Positions 1 through 9,143 of a DNA stretch of 64,000 nucleotides are shown here, piece by piece. Position numbers and translations under genes: made by a program. Every line of letters starts with the position of its first letter. Position 1 is the stretch's first letter. The notes under the pieces are model-generated. The model saw only the letters and a program-made list of their open reading frames with translations, was not told the DNA's origin and did no database searches. The DNA comes from Hyalella azteca (taxonomy: Eukaryota; Arthropoda; Malacostraca; Amphipoda; Hyalellidae): positions 125,305 through 189,304 of the forward strand of contig NW_025934628.1 of assembly GCF_000764305.2 (NCBI RefSeq). The letters are read 5' to 3'.

Positions 1-682
1 TTTCAGGCTAGCGCCCCCTTTGGCCCCCTAGTGAATTTCTAGCGCCCCCCACAGACATACGCCATTTTCTTGAAATTTAGTACGCTGAAATTTTAAAAGA
101 TAAAGGTTAAACACAAATGTCTATTTCACAAATAGAATCCCATTTAGTGAACCAATATGTTTTTCAGCTGTTTTAACTGTTCCCGCACTAGAAACCTAGG
201 ACGTCTCGGGCGAATTTACGGCCGGACTCGTGGCCGGTCTCACGACCAATCTCCAAATTCAATTATCAAGAAAATATCTCCCAAACAAATGAACGCAGCT
301 CTACTAAACTTGGAACATGCATTCATCAGAACCTAACGGTGATGTTTAGCTCGTAATTTTTATTTAAATTTCACCTTCATTCGTGAGTTGCGCGTATATT
401 GCGAAACAGGCCAAAATTCGCATTGATCAAAGAATTTCTTCCAAACTATTGAACAGATTTGAACGAAATTTTGAATATACATTCCTAAAATAAAACCATC
501 GCTGGGAGTCATGTGCTGCACGTGTTGTGTACAAATCGTCTAACAAACGTTCGAACTTCTGACATTGACTTCGGACAGCCGCCCTCCATATCGCCCCCCT
601 ACCACCCTCTTCTTCCTAATCGCCCCCCAAAATCTTTCCATCGCCCCTAGGGGGGCGATATCGCCCACTTTGGGAACCACTG
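1..682 (-). mobile_element. Non-autonomous hAT-like element, partial at window edge
   Basis: The right end is TTTGGGAACCACTG at 669-682, the typical hAT-type terminal sequence. The body matches the complete element at 54108-55962 in reverse orientation. Shared stretches are the GCGCCCCC-rich subterminal region (1-60), the segment with GGCCGG near 220-240, and the GGGGGGCGAT region at 580-660. Its other end lies before base 1. It is much shorter than the 1.86-kb copy, so it is an internal deletion form. No transposase is present. The open frame over its right end (about 540-740) is shared with the other copy and is not a gene. Confidence 0.75.
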
Positions 683-722
683 GCTTAACCGCATGGCCTC
701 CTCGCCGATTCTGACCAGAAGC
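683..722 (-). mobile_element. SINE fragment (family A)
   Basis: On the minus strand this reads TCTGGTCAGAATCGG followed by an AGGAGGCC stretch and a CGGTTAAG-like end. It matches the middle of the better preserved SINEs at 14499 and 52793. It directly abuts the hAT-like end at 682. Confidence 0.5.
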
Positions 723-774
723 TGTTGTTGTACTTACCAATCCTGGCAGGGTCGAATAAGGAGGGGGGGGGGTG

Positions 775-1027
775 ATAGGTCAGTTTTTCCGGATACATAA
801 TGCCACTGGTAGTTCTACGACCATCTCTGGCTCGCTGACCTGCCAGAATAATTATTTTGCATTACACAACACCCTGGACAAGCCAGGTACTCATTTATCA
901 ACCAAGGTTGGATGAATGGCTGAGTTGACCATAAGCTGAGCTTCCCGAAAGAACTTGTCGTCAGTGGGACTCGAACCCGGGAGCTGGGTGCGAGAGACAG
1001 AGCCTCTCACCACTGCACCAGAAGCTG
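775..1027 (-). mobile_element. tRNA-headed SINE (family B)
   Basis: The minus strand carries an A-box-like TGGTGCAGTGG and a B-box GGTTCGAGTCC about 45 bases apart, that is, an internal RNA polymerase III promoter. A body of roughly 180 bases follows, including TTGGTTGATAAATGAGTACC. The flanks of the boxes do not pair into an acceptor stem, so I call a SINE head rather than a tRNA gene. It is joined at 1028 to a piece of family A, giving a chimera. Confidence 0.6.
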
Positions 1028-1075
1028 GCACTCAGGGCTGGTATCGAACCCGCACCTCTGCTCCAATCCTTGTAG
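1028..1075 (-). mobile_element. SINE family A head fragment
   Basis: The minus strand reads GGTGCGGGTTCGATACCAGC, which is the B-box region of the family A SINEs at 14499 and 52793 with one substitution. It is followed on the plus strand by a short (GGTT)n run at 1076-1095. Confidence 0.5.
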
Positions 1076-1408
1076 GTTGGTTGGTTGGTTGGTTAGTGGC
1101 CACATGTTTACTAGCGCTCCAGCCAATTAGCTATCTCGCACTGAAAGTCAAGATGAAAATCGCCAAAGAGGTTCAAAGTCTCAGTTATCGGGCGTTTCTC
1201 AAATCAAAAATTATTCATCACTCACAAGGAGCGGAAGGTCTCAATTGTCCAGCCCGCTGAAGCTGGCTCGAAAGAAGCAGAGTTAGCATCTCAAAGAGAC
1301 GAAGTGACAAGGAGGGACAGGTGAAAAGCAACAGAAACTAAGACACTCGAACAAGAGGTCGCTTACACGGGACGTCGGCCGCCCGCACGAGAGAGACAGA
1401 GAAGGGAA

Positions 1409-1541
1409 ATGTAAGGAATCCTACCAACATAATAACTTCATGTAAGGAATCCTACCTACATAATAACTTAATGTAAGGAATCCTACCTACATAATAACTT
1501 GATGTAAGGAACCCTATCCGCTATCCTACATAATAACTTGA
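1409..1541. repeat. 31-bp tandem repeat, four copies
   Basis: The unit starts ATGTAAGGAATCCTACC and continues to ATAATAACTT. Copies start at 1409, 1440, 1471 and 1502; the last is diverged and has an extra CCTATCCG. No gene overlaps it. Confidence 0.85.
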
Positions 1542-1717
1542 CCCCACAACCGAGACCCGCAGTCAGGCATCGAGAGCTCAGCGGTGGGGGCGCTCAGGAA
1601 CAATCCCCCTAGACGCGCGAAATCCCATAGGACTTCTGACGAGCACAGACACGCGTCAGAAGCCCCCCCTGAGGGGGTCAATCCTTTTACTGTGAACTGT
1701 AACCACTGGGCCACCCT
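1535..1717 (-). mobile_element. SINE family A, diverged copy
   Basis: The minus strand starts GGGCAGGGTGGCCCAGTGG, the same A-box region as the SINE at 14499. The middle differs (a CAGGGGGGGC stretch) and the B-box is degenerate near GGGTCTCGGTT. It could be a separate subfamily. Confidence 0.45.
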
Positions 1718-2803
1718 GCCCAGTGGTTATGTGCAAACAACATGCTTCAAGTATCGGTTAAAGACCTACGGCGCTATTATCTTAAGACAGTGTGTCACTG
1801 GTCAGGATTACGGTGTTCTAGCCCAGTCAGCGGCTTCAAGTTTTGTGACAGAGTAAACGAAAAGCATGGTGAAGCTAGGCTTTGGCTCCAGGGCTTATTT
1901 ATGAGTAAAATTTGTGGCCTACGGCTGCGCTTCCTCCCAACTCAGCTTGTGTAGCGTTTAGTAATGCCCTCAAGATCATGAGTGATGGAGTAGCTACGTG
2001 ATGCAAAACCCTTTATATTCACAACATTATCATTTAACCATAGAATAATAAACTGGATACTGATGATGAAATTAAATTAATTTGGAGAGCTCTAAATTTT
2101 AAAATGGCAGTTATAATAAACTTTTGAAGACGATCTTCTCACAAAATCGTTTAAACTCGACGCTAAATATTGCTGTTTACTTTGGAATTGGCTTTAATAT
2201 TTAAGAACACGCTAAAACAATTAAGCACCACCAGTGAAAAACCTTTACTTTAACTAGGAACACATTTTGACACTCGACATTGGTTCAAAAATGTTATAAT
2301 AAAAGAAATTGAGATAAACAAATGTGGTTTCAAATGGCAGTTCTGTGATACAATGTAGTAATGTTGTAGTTGAAACACGTTTCAAATCCACTAATGTGAC
2401 CTCAATAGGATAAGAAAGTGAATCTTGGCAGAATTTCGTGAAGTTTAGTCTTAGAAAAAAATTATGAATATTTTGACAGTTAAGAGTCTATTGGCAAAAT
2501 AAATAAATAAAATTCTTTGCCAATGTGACTTTCTAGTTAGACTTGTTCTTCCAGAAAATAATCACAATATCGAAGCATCCTACTATAGTTTTAAAGCATA
2601 ATGCTTCATGAAGCATAATGCTTCAGTATAGAGTCAAACACCGTAGCATCAATTCCTCACATGTAAATCTAGCCAACAGTTTTTGATATAAAAGCTTGAT
2701 AATTCTGAACATCTTTCATAAATATAAGAATCCACAGGTTACGCTTTATAATTTATCGTGACCGTAGTCGTCAGGCGACTAGGTTCTTACGTCTCTGACA
2801 CTT
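1718..2803. other. Intergenic, no recognised gene
   Basis: AT-rich DNA. The only structure I see is a short self-complementary repeat of AAGCATAATGCTTC at about 2596-2625. Short open frames near 1740-1950 have no recognisable content. Confidence 0.5.
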
Positions 2804-4095
2804 TTATGGCCGGTTCCGGACGTTAGTAACGGCAGCTGTCAGAGAGTCCACCAGCGACTCAACCTGAAAATAATGGCACCAAAGTAATATAAATAATGCA
2901 TGAAGAAAAACGAAATGATAATAGACAAGATCTATTATACATAGCAAATCATTTTAAAAATAAAGTTGACGCAAGTAACAAACAAACGATATACCTATCA
3001 TGTATGAAGAAGCCTAATCATCGCAGTCTAATTATACGTCATGAAATCCTATAACATCCAATCAGAGCCCATCTAACTACGAATTTAAGATTTAGTCAAT
3101 ATTTTCTGATGTTTTTTCTAAGTAAAGCTAGCAGATTGACAAGATTAGGTTAGGTTAATGTCATGGTTCAACCATGGATTAATGCTGTTACGTTTGCTAG
3201 TCGTATAGCTTCGAGTCCCAGCGTAGGAGGAAGATGGGCAGAGACGAGAGTCACGAGACTAGAGGTTTGGGGAACTGTATTTGGTGGAATCTGGTAGTGG
3301 TATATAAAAATATAACTGAAGGACAAAGGCTTGCTGGCCTAACATTGACATACTATTGACAATATAGTAGTTCTACTTGAATTTGATGATAATACGTAAA
3401 CACGTAACACTACTCGTAAAAGTCGTGATGTTTGTGCCTTTGTGGAAGCTGTGAAGTCACTCCACACGAATTATCGCTAATACGTTACAATTTATACATG
3501 CTGAAGAAGTAATCCTAATAATGAGATGTAAACGATGAAATATTGAACAATAAAGCTTCACATTTGTTTCCAAACAAGTCATCATATTACCTTAAACGTT
3601 GCGTTCTCTTTGAAGTTGGTGACATCTTGTAGTAGCGTCGACAGCATCTGCAGTTGCTGCTGCTCCCGCATCATCACTTCGGCCCACTCCGCAGCTCCCT
3701 CACTGGCCACCGCATTAACTTCCTCTTCTAAGCTCCGGCGAAGTTTGATCATAAAATCTGTAACATGCAAGTAATTGATAGCATTTTGTATTAAGTTGAA
3801 CAAAATAACATTATTAGTAAGATGATAATCTAAGTTAAAAGCAATATCAATTATCAAGTGTTAGACTTTTAGATCACCGAATTACAAGTGATGACTGATA
3901 AATAATAGCTACGAAGAGCGGAAGCACTACATCGCAGGAAACTTTCTTACCTTTCCATAAGCCATTCAATTCGTCATGTTCCTGAATGTCAACATTGTTG
4001 TCGGAAGACATGTTGCTTGACACAAATTTGTACGATTGAAGAATAATTAAGAGTATAAAGAATGACCGCCACCGCACCACATGCGTGAAGCTCAA
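2804..4095 (-). CDS. Small three-exon gene, unknown product (123 aa)
   Basis: Exons on the minus strand are 4095-3951, 3757-3591 and 2863-2804, with clean GT-AG borders and phases 1 and 0. The joined frame is 123 residues and ends NVRNRP-stop. Residues 10-27 are hydrophobic (FFILLIILQ core) after a basic start, like a signal peptide or anchor. A second Met at residue 29 would give a 95-residue cytosolic form instead. The rest is acidic and helix-prone, with a Gln-rich stretch (MMREQQQLQMLSTLLQ) that could form a short coiled coil. It has no cysteines and no known catalytic motif. I do not recognise the family. Support comes from three in-phase exons with good splice sites. Against it, the gene is short and the last exon codes only 19 residues. 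Confidence 0.6.
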
Positions 4096-5039
4096 CTGTC
4101 AGGCATAAACTGACGTCGTCAAATTGAGTCTGACGGGTGACATTTTACGGTAAGAAAATACCATCAGAACCCAAAACTCGGTTGCAGTTATTTTTATGAA
4201 AACATTTTGCATACGCCCAATTTATCAATTTCAGAAAAGTTACAAAGCAAAAATGAATAATATGTAAATTAATTTGGAATTTTTCACTCAGGTTATTTGA
4301 AAAATCTCGTTAGATTCTCATCGCTTGTTAACACGGCAAATGGCATCAGAAGGCATAATTTTATATATTTATTTTTTGTTGATCCATTTATTCGATTCGG
4401 ATCTTATTATCAGTCTTAATGTATGTAAATATATATTTTAAGCAAAGATAAATAATTTTACAGAAACAGAAAATGAAGTGGATTGGAATGATTTCCAACC
4501 CAAATTGTGATGGGATTTTTCCGCTATTTAACATGCAAGAGAATGAAAAAGGAGAAATAATTTTTCGCTTTCTTTAAAGAAGAAGTTTAAAGTTTCAGTT
4601 TTTCAAACCTAGTACCAAATACGTCTGATTAATTATATCGTACACCTGTACAGCTTTGAAGTACAAAATCCAAGGCATTTATATGTTTCCATAAATTTTG
4701 CATGTCACCATCTTCATTGAACTCCAAGTAGGAACATAACAATTAAGCATGACTCAGCAGGTTTGTCAAAAGTAAAGTATATATCAAAATAAACTTGATT
4801 CAAATTGAAAATGTTCAATGAAAAGTCGGCTGAAAGCCGATGCGAGTAATCAATGACTCAAAATAACGACATTTGTGGGACGTTAATCTACTCAACTTTA
4901 TTAGCATAGTATTTAAATTTATGCAAATATAGTGGGCAATAGTTGTGATATATTTAACAATAACTCCTACGCAGTTATGACTGTGGTCAAGTTACTGTTA
5001 TCATATCATATACCATATCATAGTGATGTCTGTGCTGAA
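4096..5039. other. Intergenic, upstream of the small gene
   Basis: AT-rich DNA with no coding exon or transposon I can name. It includes the presumed promoter of the minus-strand gene starting at 4095; no TATA box is obvious. Confidence 0.4.
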
Positions 5040-6066
5040 GAATATTCCTGGTGTGGCCTGTCGCTGATTCTTGTCCTTTTCGCGACACACTATATCTAGA
5101 AACAGGGCCTTTGACCGGATCTTTTTCCAAACTGACGATAGTTTGAAATAGCTACTAGACTTCCACCAGGTTCAATATGGTGCTAGGCATTTCAAGTCTG
5201 AACATATATTTCTCCATAGCTTTATCTCGTCTGTTCTGGAACGCGTCGGAGCGTCAACGATGTAATCGGGGAGGCTGTTCCACATGTCGGTGACTCGAAG
5301 CGAGGAAAAATGTTGTCTCGTGGATGAGTTGCAGCGCAGTTTTTAGCGCATTTTCTCATTTATGAAAAAAATGCACTATTGTGCTCGCCATGTCCGTCCG
5401 TCCGTGACTTTACGTTTTCGTCGACGAGAAAATGCGCTCTCTGTCACTCACTGCAGTGGGTACTGAGTTATATATTTTTTAGCTTATAGCCGTGGCCCCT
5501 GGTGTTGGTCCTTGTTTCAAATTCTAGTAATCCTTCTGGGACCTTGTATACGCCATGAGTATACATGTATACTTCAATGAGGTCCCCACGCAGACGTCGA
5601 TTACTGAGGTTTGGAAGCTTCATAATCTTCAATATTTTTAATAAGACTTGCCCTTTAAGTCTAGAATTATCCTTGTTGCATGTCTTTTAACTCTCTGGAC
5701 TAAATTTTTGTCCTTTTCAAGTTTCGGTGACCACACGGCATTTCCAAACTCTAGGTTTGGGCTCACGGCAGCCACGTACAACTTCATCGCTTCTGTATCA
5801 AGGAACTCGTAGGAGCATCTGATCAGTCCATGAGGTTTATTGGATTTATTAGCTTGCGTTTCAACATGTCTAGAAAATTTCAGCTCCTTGTTGACATAAA
5901 CTCCCGGATCTTTTCCTACCCTCAACTTTTCAATCATGACTCTCTCGTTGCAGCCATGTCTCCTCATACTGTAATCTTGCTGTTCTGCCTGTTCATTGTT
6001 CTTCTTTAGTTCTTTACACTTGCCGCTTGTCGGCATTAAAACGTAGCTGCCAAGTATCAGCCCAAT
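5040..6066 (-). pseudogene. Decayed LINE reverse transcriptase, C-terminal part
   Basis: The minus strand, from 6058 downward, shows NWADTWQLRFNADK, then a frame with DPGVYVNKELKFSRHVETQA, LEFGNAVWSPKLEKDKNLVQ and RHATRII. These are typical of the region after the catalytic domain in arthropod non-LTR retrotransposons. Lower down, weaker frames continue the same protein (NSLPDYIVDAPT near 5255). There are stops and frameshifts, so it is dead. A foldback element sits in it at 5345-5472 and an LTR splits it from its YVDD region at 6600-6745. Confidence 0.75.
5345..5472 (+). mobile_element. Foldback short interspersed element, copy 1
   Basis: It starts AGCGCATTTTCTC and ends near ACTGAGTTATA. 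The first 12 bases reappear inverted as GAGAAAATGCGC about 85 bases later, and the palindrome region CACTCACTGCAGTGGG carries one change. A (CCGT)n tract lies between. It has no coding capacity. See the copies at 11488, 21634, 24715, 27900 and 38499. Confidence 0.75.
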
Positions 6067-6070
6067 TAAC

Positions 6071-6535
6071 TGTCAGGTGACTTGTGCATACGTCACCACA
6101 CATGCTGTCAGTAGCGACCCTCACGTCACCTTCCGTGACGTCATTGTGGTAAGCGTCTATATAAGCTCTTCAAGCTAACCGCAAGTCAGTCATAGGAAGA
6201 CAAAGCCATTAGCTGCAGTAATTCGCAGCTAATTCTAGACGCATCCACTACTAGACTCGGCATTCAACTCGTATTGTCGTAACCTTATGCATCTCCTAAA
6301 CTACCTTGTATAAACTACACCCAGGAGCCTTTATCCTGTAATCCTATCTAGTGTATAATAATTACTACTAGGTACACGTCTTGTCATTTATTCCTTTCCA
6401 TGCCAATCAAAAGTTATTCGGACATATATATACAGACCTCAAAACCCATCAGATTATTAACTATTGATTAGACGGTCTAGAACTGATTAAACAATCAATA
6501 AACATTGAGGTTGCCACCGAAACGGGAACCTGACA
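6071..6535 (+). mobile_element. LTR of a retrotransposon (465 bp)
   Basis: It begins TGTCAGGT and ends ACCTGACA, a perfect 8-bp terminal inversion with TG...CA ends. It has a TATA box at 6158-6165 and AATAAA at 6497-6502, giving a normal U3-R-U5 order. A primer binding site follows one base downstream. The internal region ends within about 60 bases, so this is a 5' LTR stub without gag or pol. It interrupts the LINE on either side. Confidence 0.85.
6136..6165 (+). promoter_or_regulatory. LTR promoter: CRE-type palindrome and TATA box
   Basis: TGACGTCA at 6136-6143 is a perfect CREB/ATF-type site. TATATAAG follows at 6158-6165. Two more CGTCACC-type half sites lie just upstream (6089-6130). 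The order fits a U3 promoter; actual activity is inference. Confidence 0.55.
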
Positions 6536-6536
6536 C

Positions 6537-6554
6537 TGGCGCCCGAACAGGGAC
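6537..6554 (+). other. Primer binding site, tRNA-Lys type
   Basis: TGGCGCCCGAACAGGGAC is complementary to the 3' end of a tRNA-Lys. It lies one base after the LTR, the expected position for minus-strand DNA priming in gypsy-like and related elements. Confidence 0.85.
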
Positions 6555-6599
6555 ACGAACCCTGGAGCCTCAGGTCCAGTCAGGTGGCCATTTAATCTT

Positions 6600-6745
6600 G
6601 CAATCTGTCTATTTTCTATCAAGATCATCTTGCAGTTTTACTATGTTTGACGCTTCCTGAAATGCATAATGAACTTTTGCGTCGTCGACATACATGGAGC
6701 ACACTCTTGACACCTCAATATTCCATGACATGGTGAATATATAAA
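6600..6745 (-). pseudogene. LINE reverse transcriptase YVDD fragment
   Basis: The minus frame reads CSMYVDDAKVHYAFQEASN then KLQDDLDRK-stop. YVDD is the catalytic motif of the polymerase. This precedes, in protein order, the fragment at 5040-6066, and the two were one element before the LTR arrived between them. Confidence 0.7.
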
Positions 6746-8201
6746 CATGAGATTCTTTGCTTTATTGAATTCACTTGGGAAGACTAAAGTCTAAATTGTC
6801 TTCGCCTCAAAAAAAAAAAAAAAAACAGATATGCAGGGATTAAGAACTAGTTTAATCTTAGCTTATAGTGGCACCAGCAATAACATTGGTAATATTGTTA
6901 GACAATATTCAAGTTGACAAAATCTCCATTTGTAAATTCATAGCTAGAAGCACTATAATCTTCAAAATCACTTAAATCTATGCTGAAATAACGTGCAATT
7001 GTGACGAGTACAGCCATGAAGCGCTCCCTCAGAAGCAGCAAAATAAGAAAAACTAAACCAAATAACTTTCAAAATGAAAATTTGTACAAATAAGTCATTT
7101 TGTACTATAAAGAAAGTTTGTACCAGTAGAAAAGATTGTACAAGTGCAAAAGTTTGTACCAAGAAGTAAAAAAAAACAATTGGCGCACGTCAAGTCTCCT
7201 CAATGGTCGTATAAATACGAAAATGTTACCTTATGAGCTGAATAGCCCATGCCAGCGAGTAGGAAACCCCACAACAATGTCCTTACTGTATAGGTAGACT
7301 AAGGTAGTCTACCGTGGAATGACGCTCCGCCCTCTCGAGGAAGCACAACTATACGCAGTGTCTCAGTCTCTCAGAGACAGCCAGTTCTGTCCGCACGAGG
7401 ACCGCATGCAGTTGTGTGCAGTACATAAAATTCTCTACTTTAATTAAATTCTCACGATGGTGCATTTAAATATCACGCTAAAGAATTCGTAAGGAACTAC
7501 TTAATGGTTTTATAGCATGTAGTTTAGAAATAGGATAGATATCAGTTTCCATATATGAAGGAGAGTTTTGGGTGCATCGTAAAATTCAATATATATTTCG
7601 GAATATAATAACAAAAGCAACAATTATAACATTAGAAAAACAAAGTTGCCGTTAAAAGACATGTGCATTGCTCGCGTGCACTGTAAACTAGGTGGCTGCC
7701 AACTGAGGCGCTCCAAGTGAATATGTTAGCATCTGTGCAACTCCTGACTGCTTAATTTCTCGAAAAAGCCATGCATCCGTTCATATATTGATTAAAAGTG
7801 CTTCCATCAAGGTGCGAAGTTTTACGGACTCGATTTGGATGTGGGGATGCGTAAAAGATTGCTAGGGGGCTTTGTGTTAAATTACATAGGTACATCGATA
7901 AGGAATAGTGCTGGTATGGATATTCGTAGTCAAAAACGTCTTATCATCGTAACAATGGCTTCCAACAACGAATCTAAGATTGCAGAAAATATGTATTGAA
8001 ATTGGTGAAGGTAAATTTTGCGATTGAAAGATCGTATTTAACATAATAATCTACGATAATTGTGTTTCGCAAGAAATCAGGCTGATTTTACAAATGTACA
8101 TAGCGTGTGTGTATGGTCATTTTATAATCAGAAAAATATGGCATTATATTCCGGCGACACACCTAACTACAAACTCGTTTTCGACCCGAGTCAAGCAACA
8201 A
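6746..8201. other. Intergenic, no recognised gene
   Basis: AT-rich DNA. There is a poly(A) run at 6808-6825. A simple TTTGTAC(A/C)A-type repeat at 7080-7160 produces a spurious VQ-rich frame. Nothing else is supported. Confidence 0.4.
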
Positions 8202-8317
8202 CAAGGATCCTAAAAGCAAAGAAAACGCCAAGAAAATTCACCATATCGATATTGAAAACGTTTTCAATATCGATATGGTGAATTTTCTTGGCCTTTTCTT
8301 TGCTTTTAGGTTCCTTG
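8202..8317. repeat. 116-bp near-perfect palindrome
   Basis: The two 58-base arms are 8202-8259 and 8260-8317 with no loop between them; the centre is AAAACGTTTT. The arms contain TAAAAGCAAAGAAAAC, also found in the inverted-repeat element at 26081 and in the Penelope-like tail at 30560. It is probably a foldback derivative of that family. Confidence 0.85.
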
Positions 8318-9143
8318 TGAACTTGCGATGTAAGCAGACTAATAATATAAGTACTTAAGCAACAACAATCTTTGCCCCGTAGTCGCTTAAACTGTACAGT
8401 GATGGCTGGAGCTTACAACGTGTGCCTCAAGGTCAGCTTCTTCTTGCTGGTCCCTCAGCACTGACGGCTGGCGCCGAGTCTCAGGTGCACCATTCATGTA
8501 TGAAAGTGAATTTAAGTCAATGAATACATTTTCCAACCTTTATTACAATGTATTTTCTTCAAAATATTTTGCACTTTCAATATAGTTTGAAAATAAATTC
8601 ATTCATTTTATATGCTTTTCTAAACTTAAAAGCAATATTTTTTAAGAAAAAGACTCCAAACAGTTAAGGCTCTCTCTCTACAACAACTTACCTTGAACTA
8701 GCCGCAGCATATAGCGAAGTATATATACAGTAATGAAGTGCAATAAAAAAACGAACCAGGAAGTGCACAGCATTTATCGTAGATGTGAGGACAATCGTAC
8801 GACTGACGAAGAGTGTCGAACAACAAATTTTATTAATGTCTATGTCCTAGGAAAATATATTAGTTTTCAATTGACTGTTCGTTATTCGCTTTTAATTGAC
8901 AATGCAAAAGATATGGAAGCTCAAGTCGCAAATTAAATTTCAGTTGCATGCACAATAACAATGAAGGTAACTGTACAAATCAATAATGACATGAATGTAC
9001 TCGAACACCAATAAGCAACTATATGCATTCTCATTGCAGTTCAAGAAGAAACGTTTCATGTGTTCGTACAGCAAATCCAGTTTACGTGATTATACGCGCA
9101 GCATATTAAAGTCATAGACACATAGATTGTACAGCAGCCCAAC
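8318..9143. other. Region upstream of the transporter gene
   Basis: AT-rich, with no coding exon that I can support. A short frame at 8402 (MAGAYNVCLK then a GT) could be part of a 5' exon but has no other support. Confidence 0.35.

Noticed and set aside
955..1027. tRNA gene on the minus strand
   Set aside because: A- and B-box matches are good, but the ends do not pair as an acceptor stem and a SINE body follows.
3165..3230. Another tRNA-like SINE head (TTCGAGTCCC)
   Set aside because: Only a B-box-like word; no A-box at the right distance and no family body.
6968..7162. VQ-rich small protein
   Set aside because: Produced by a short tandem repeat of TTTGTAC-type words.
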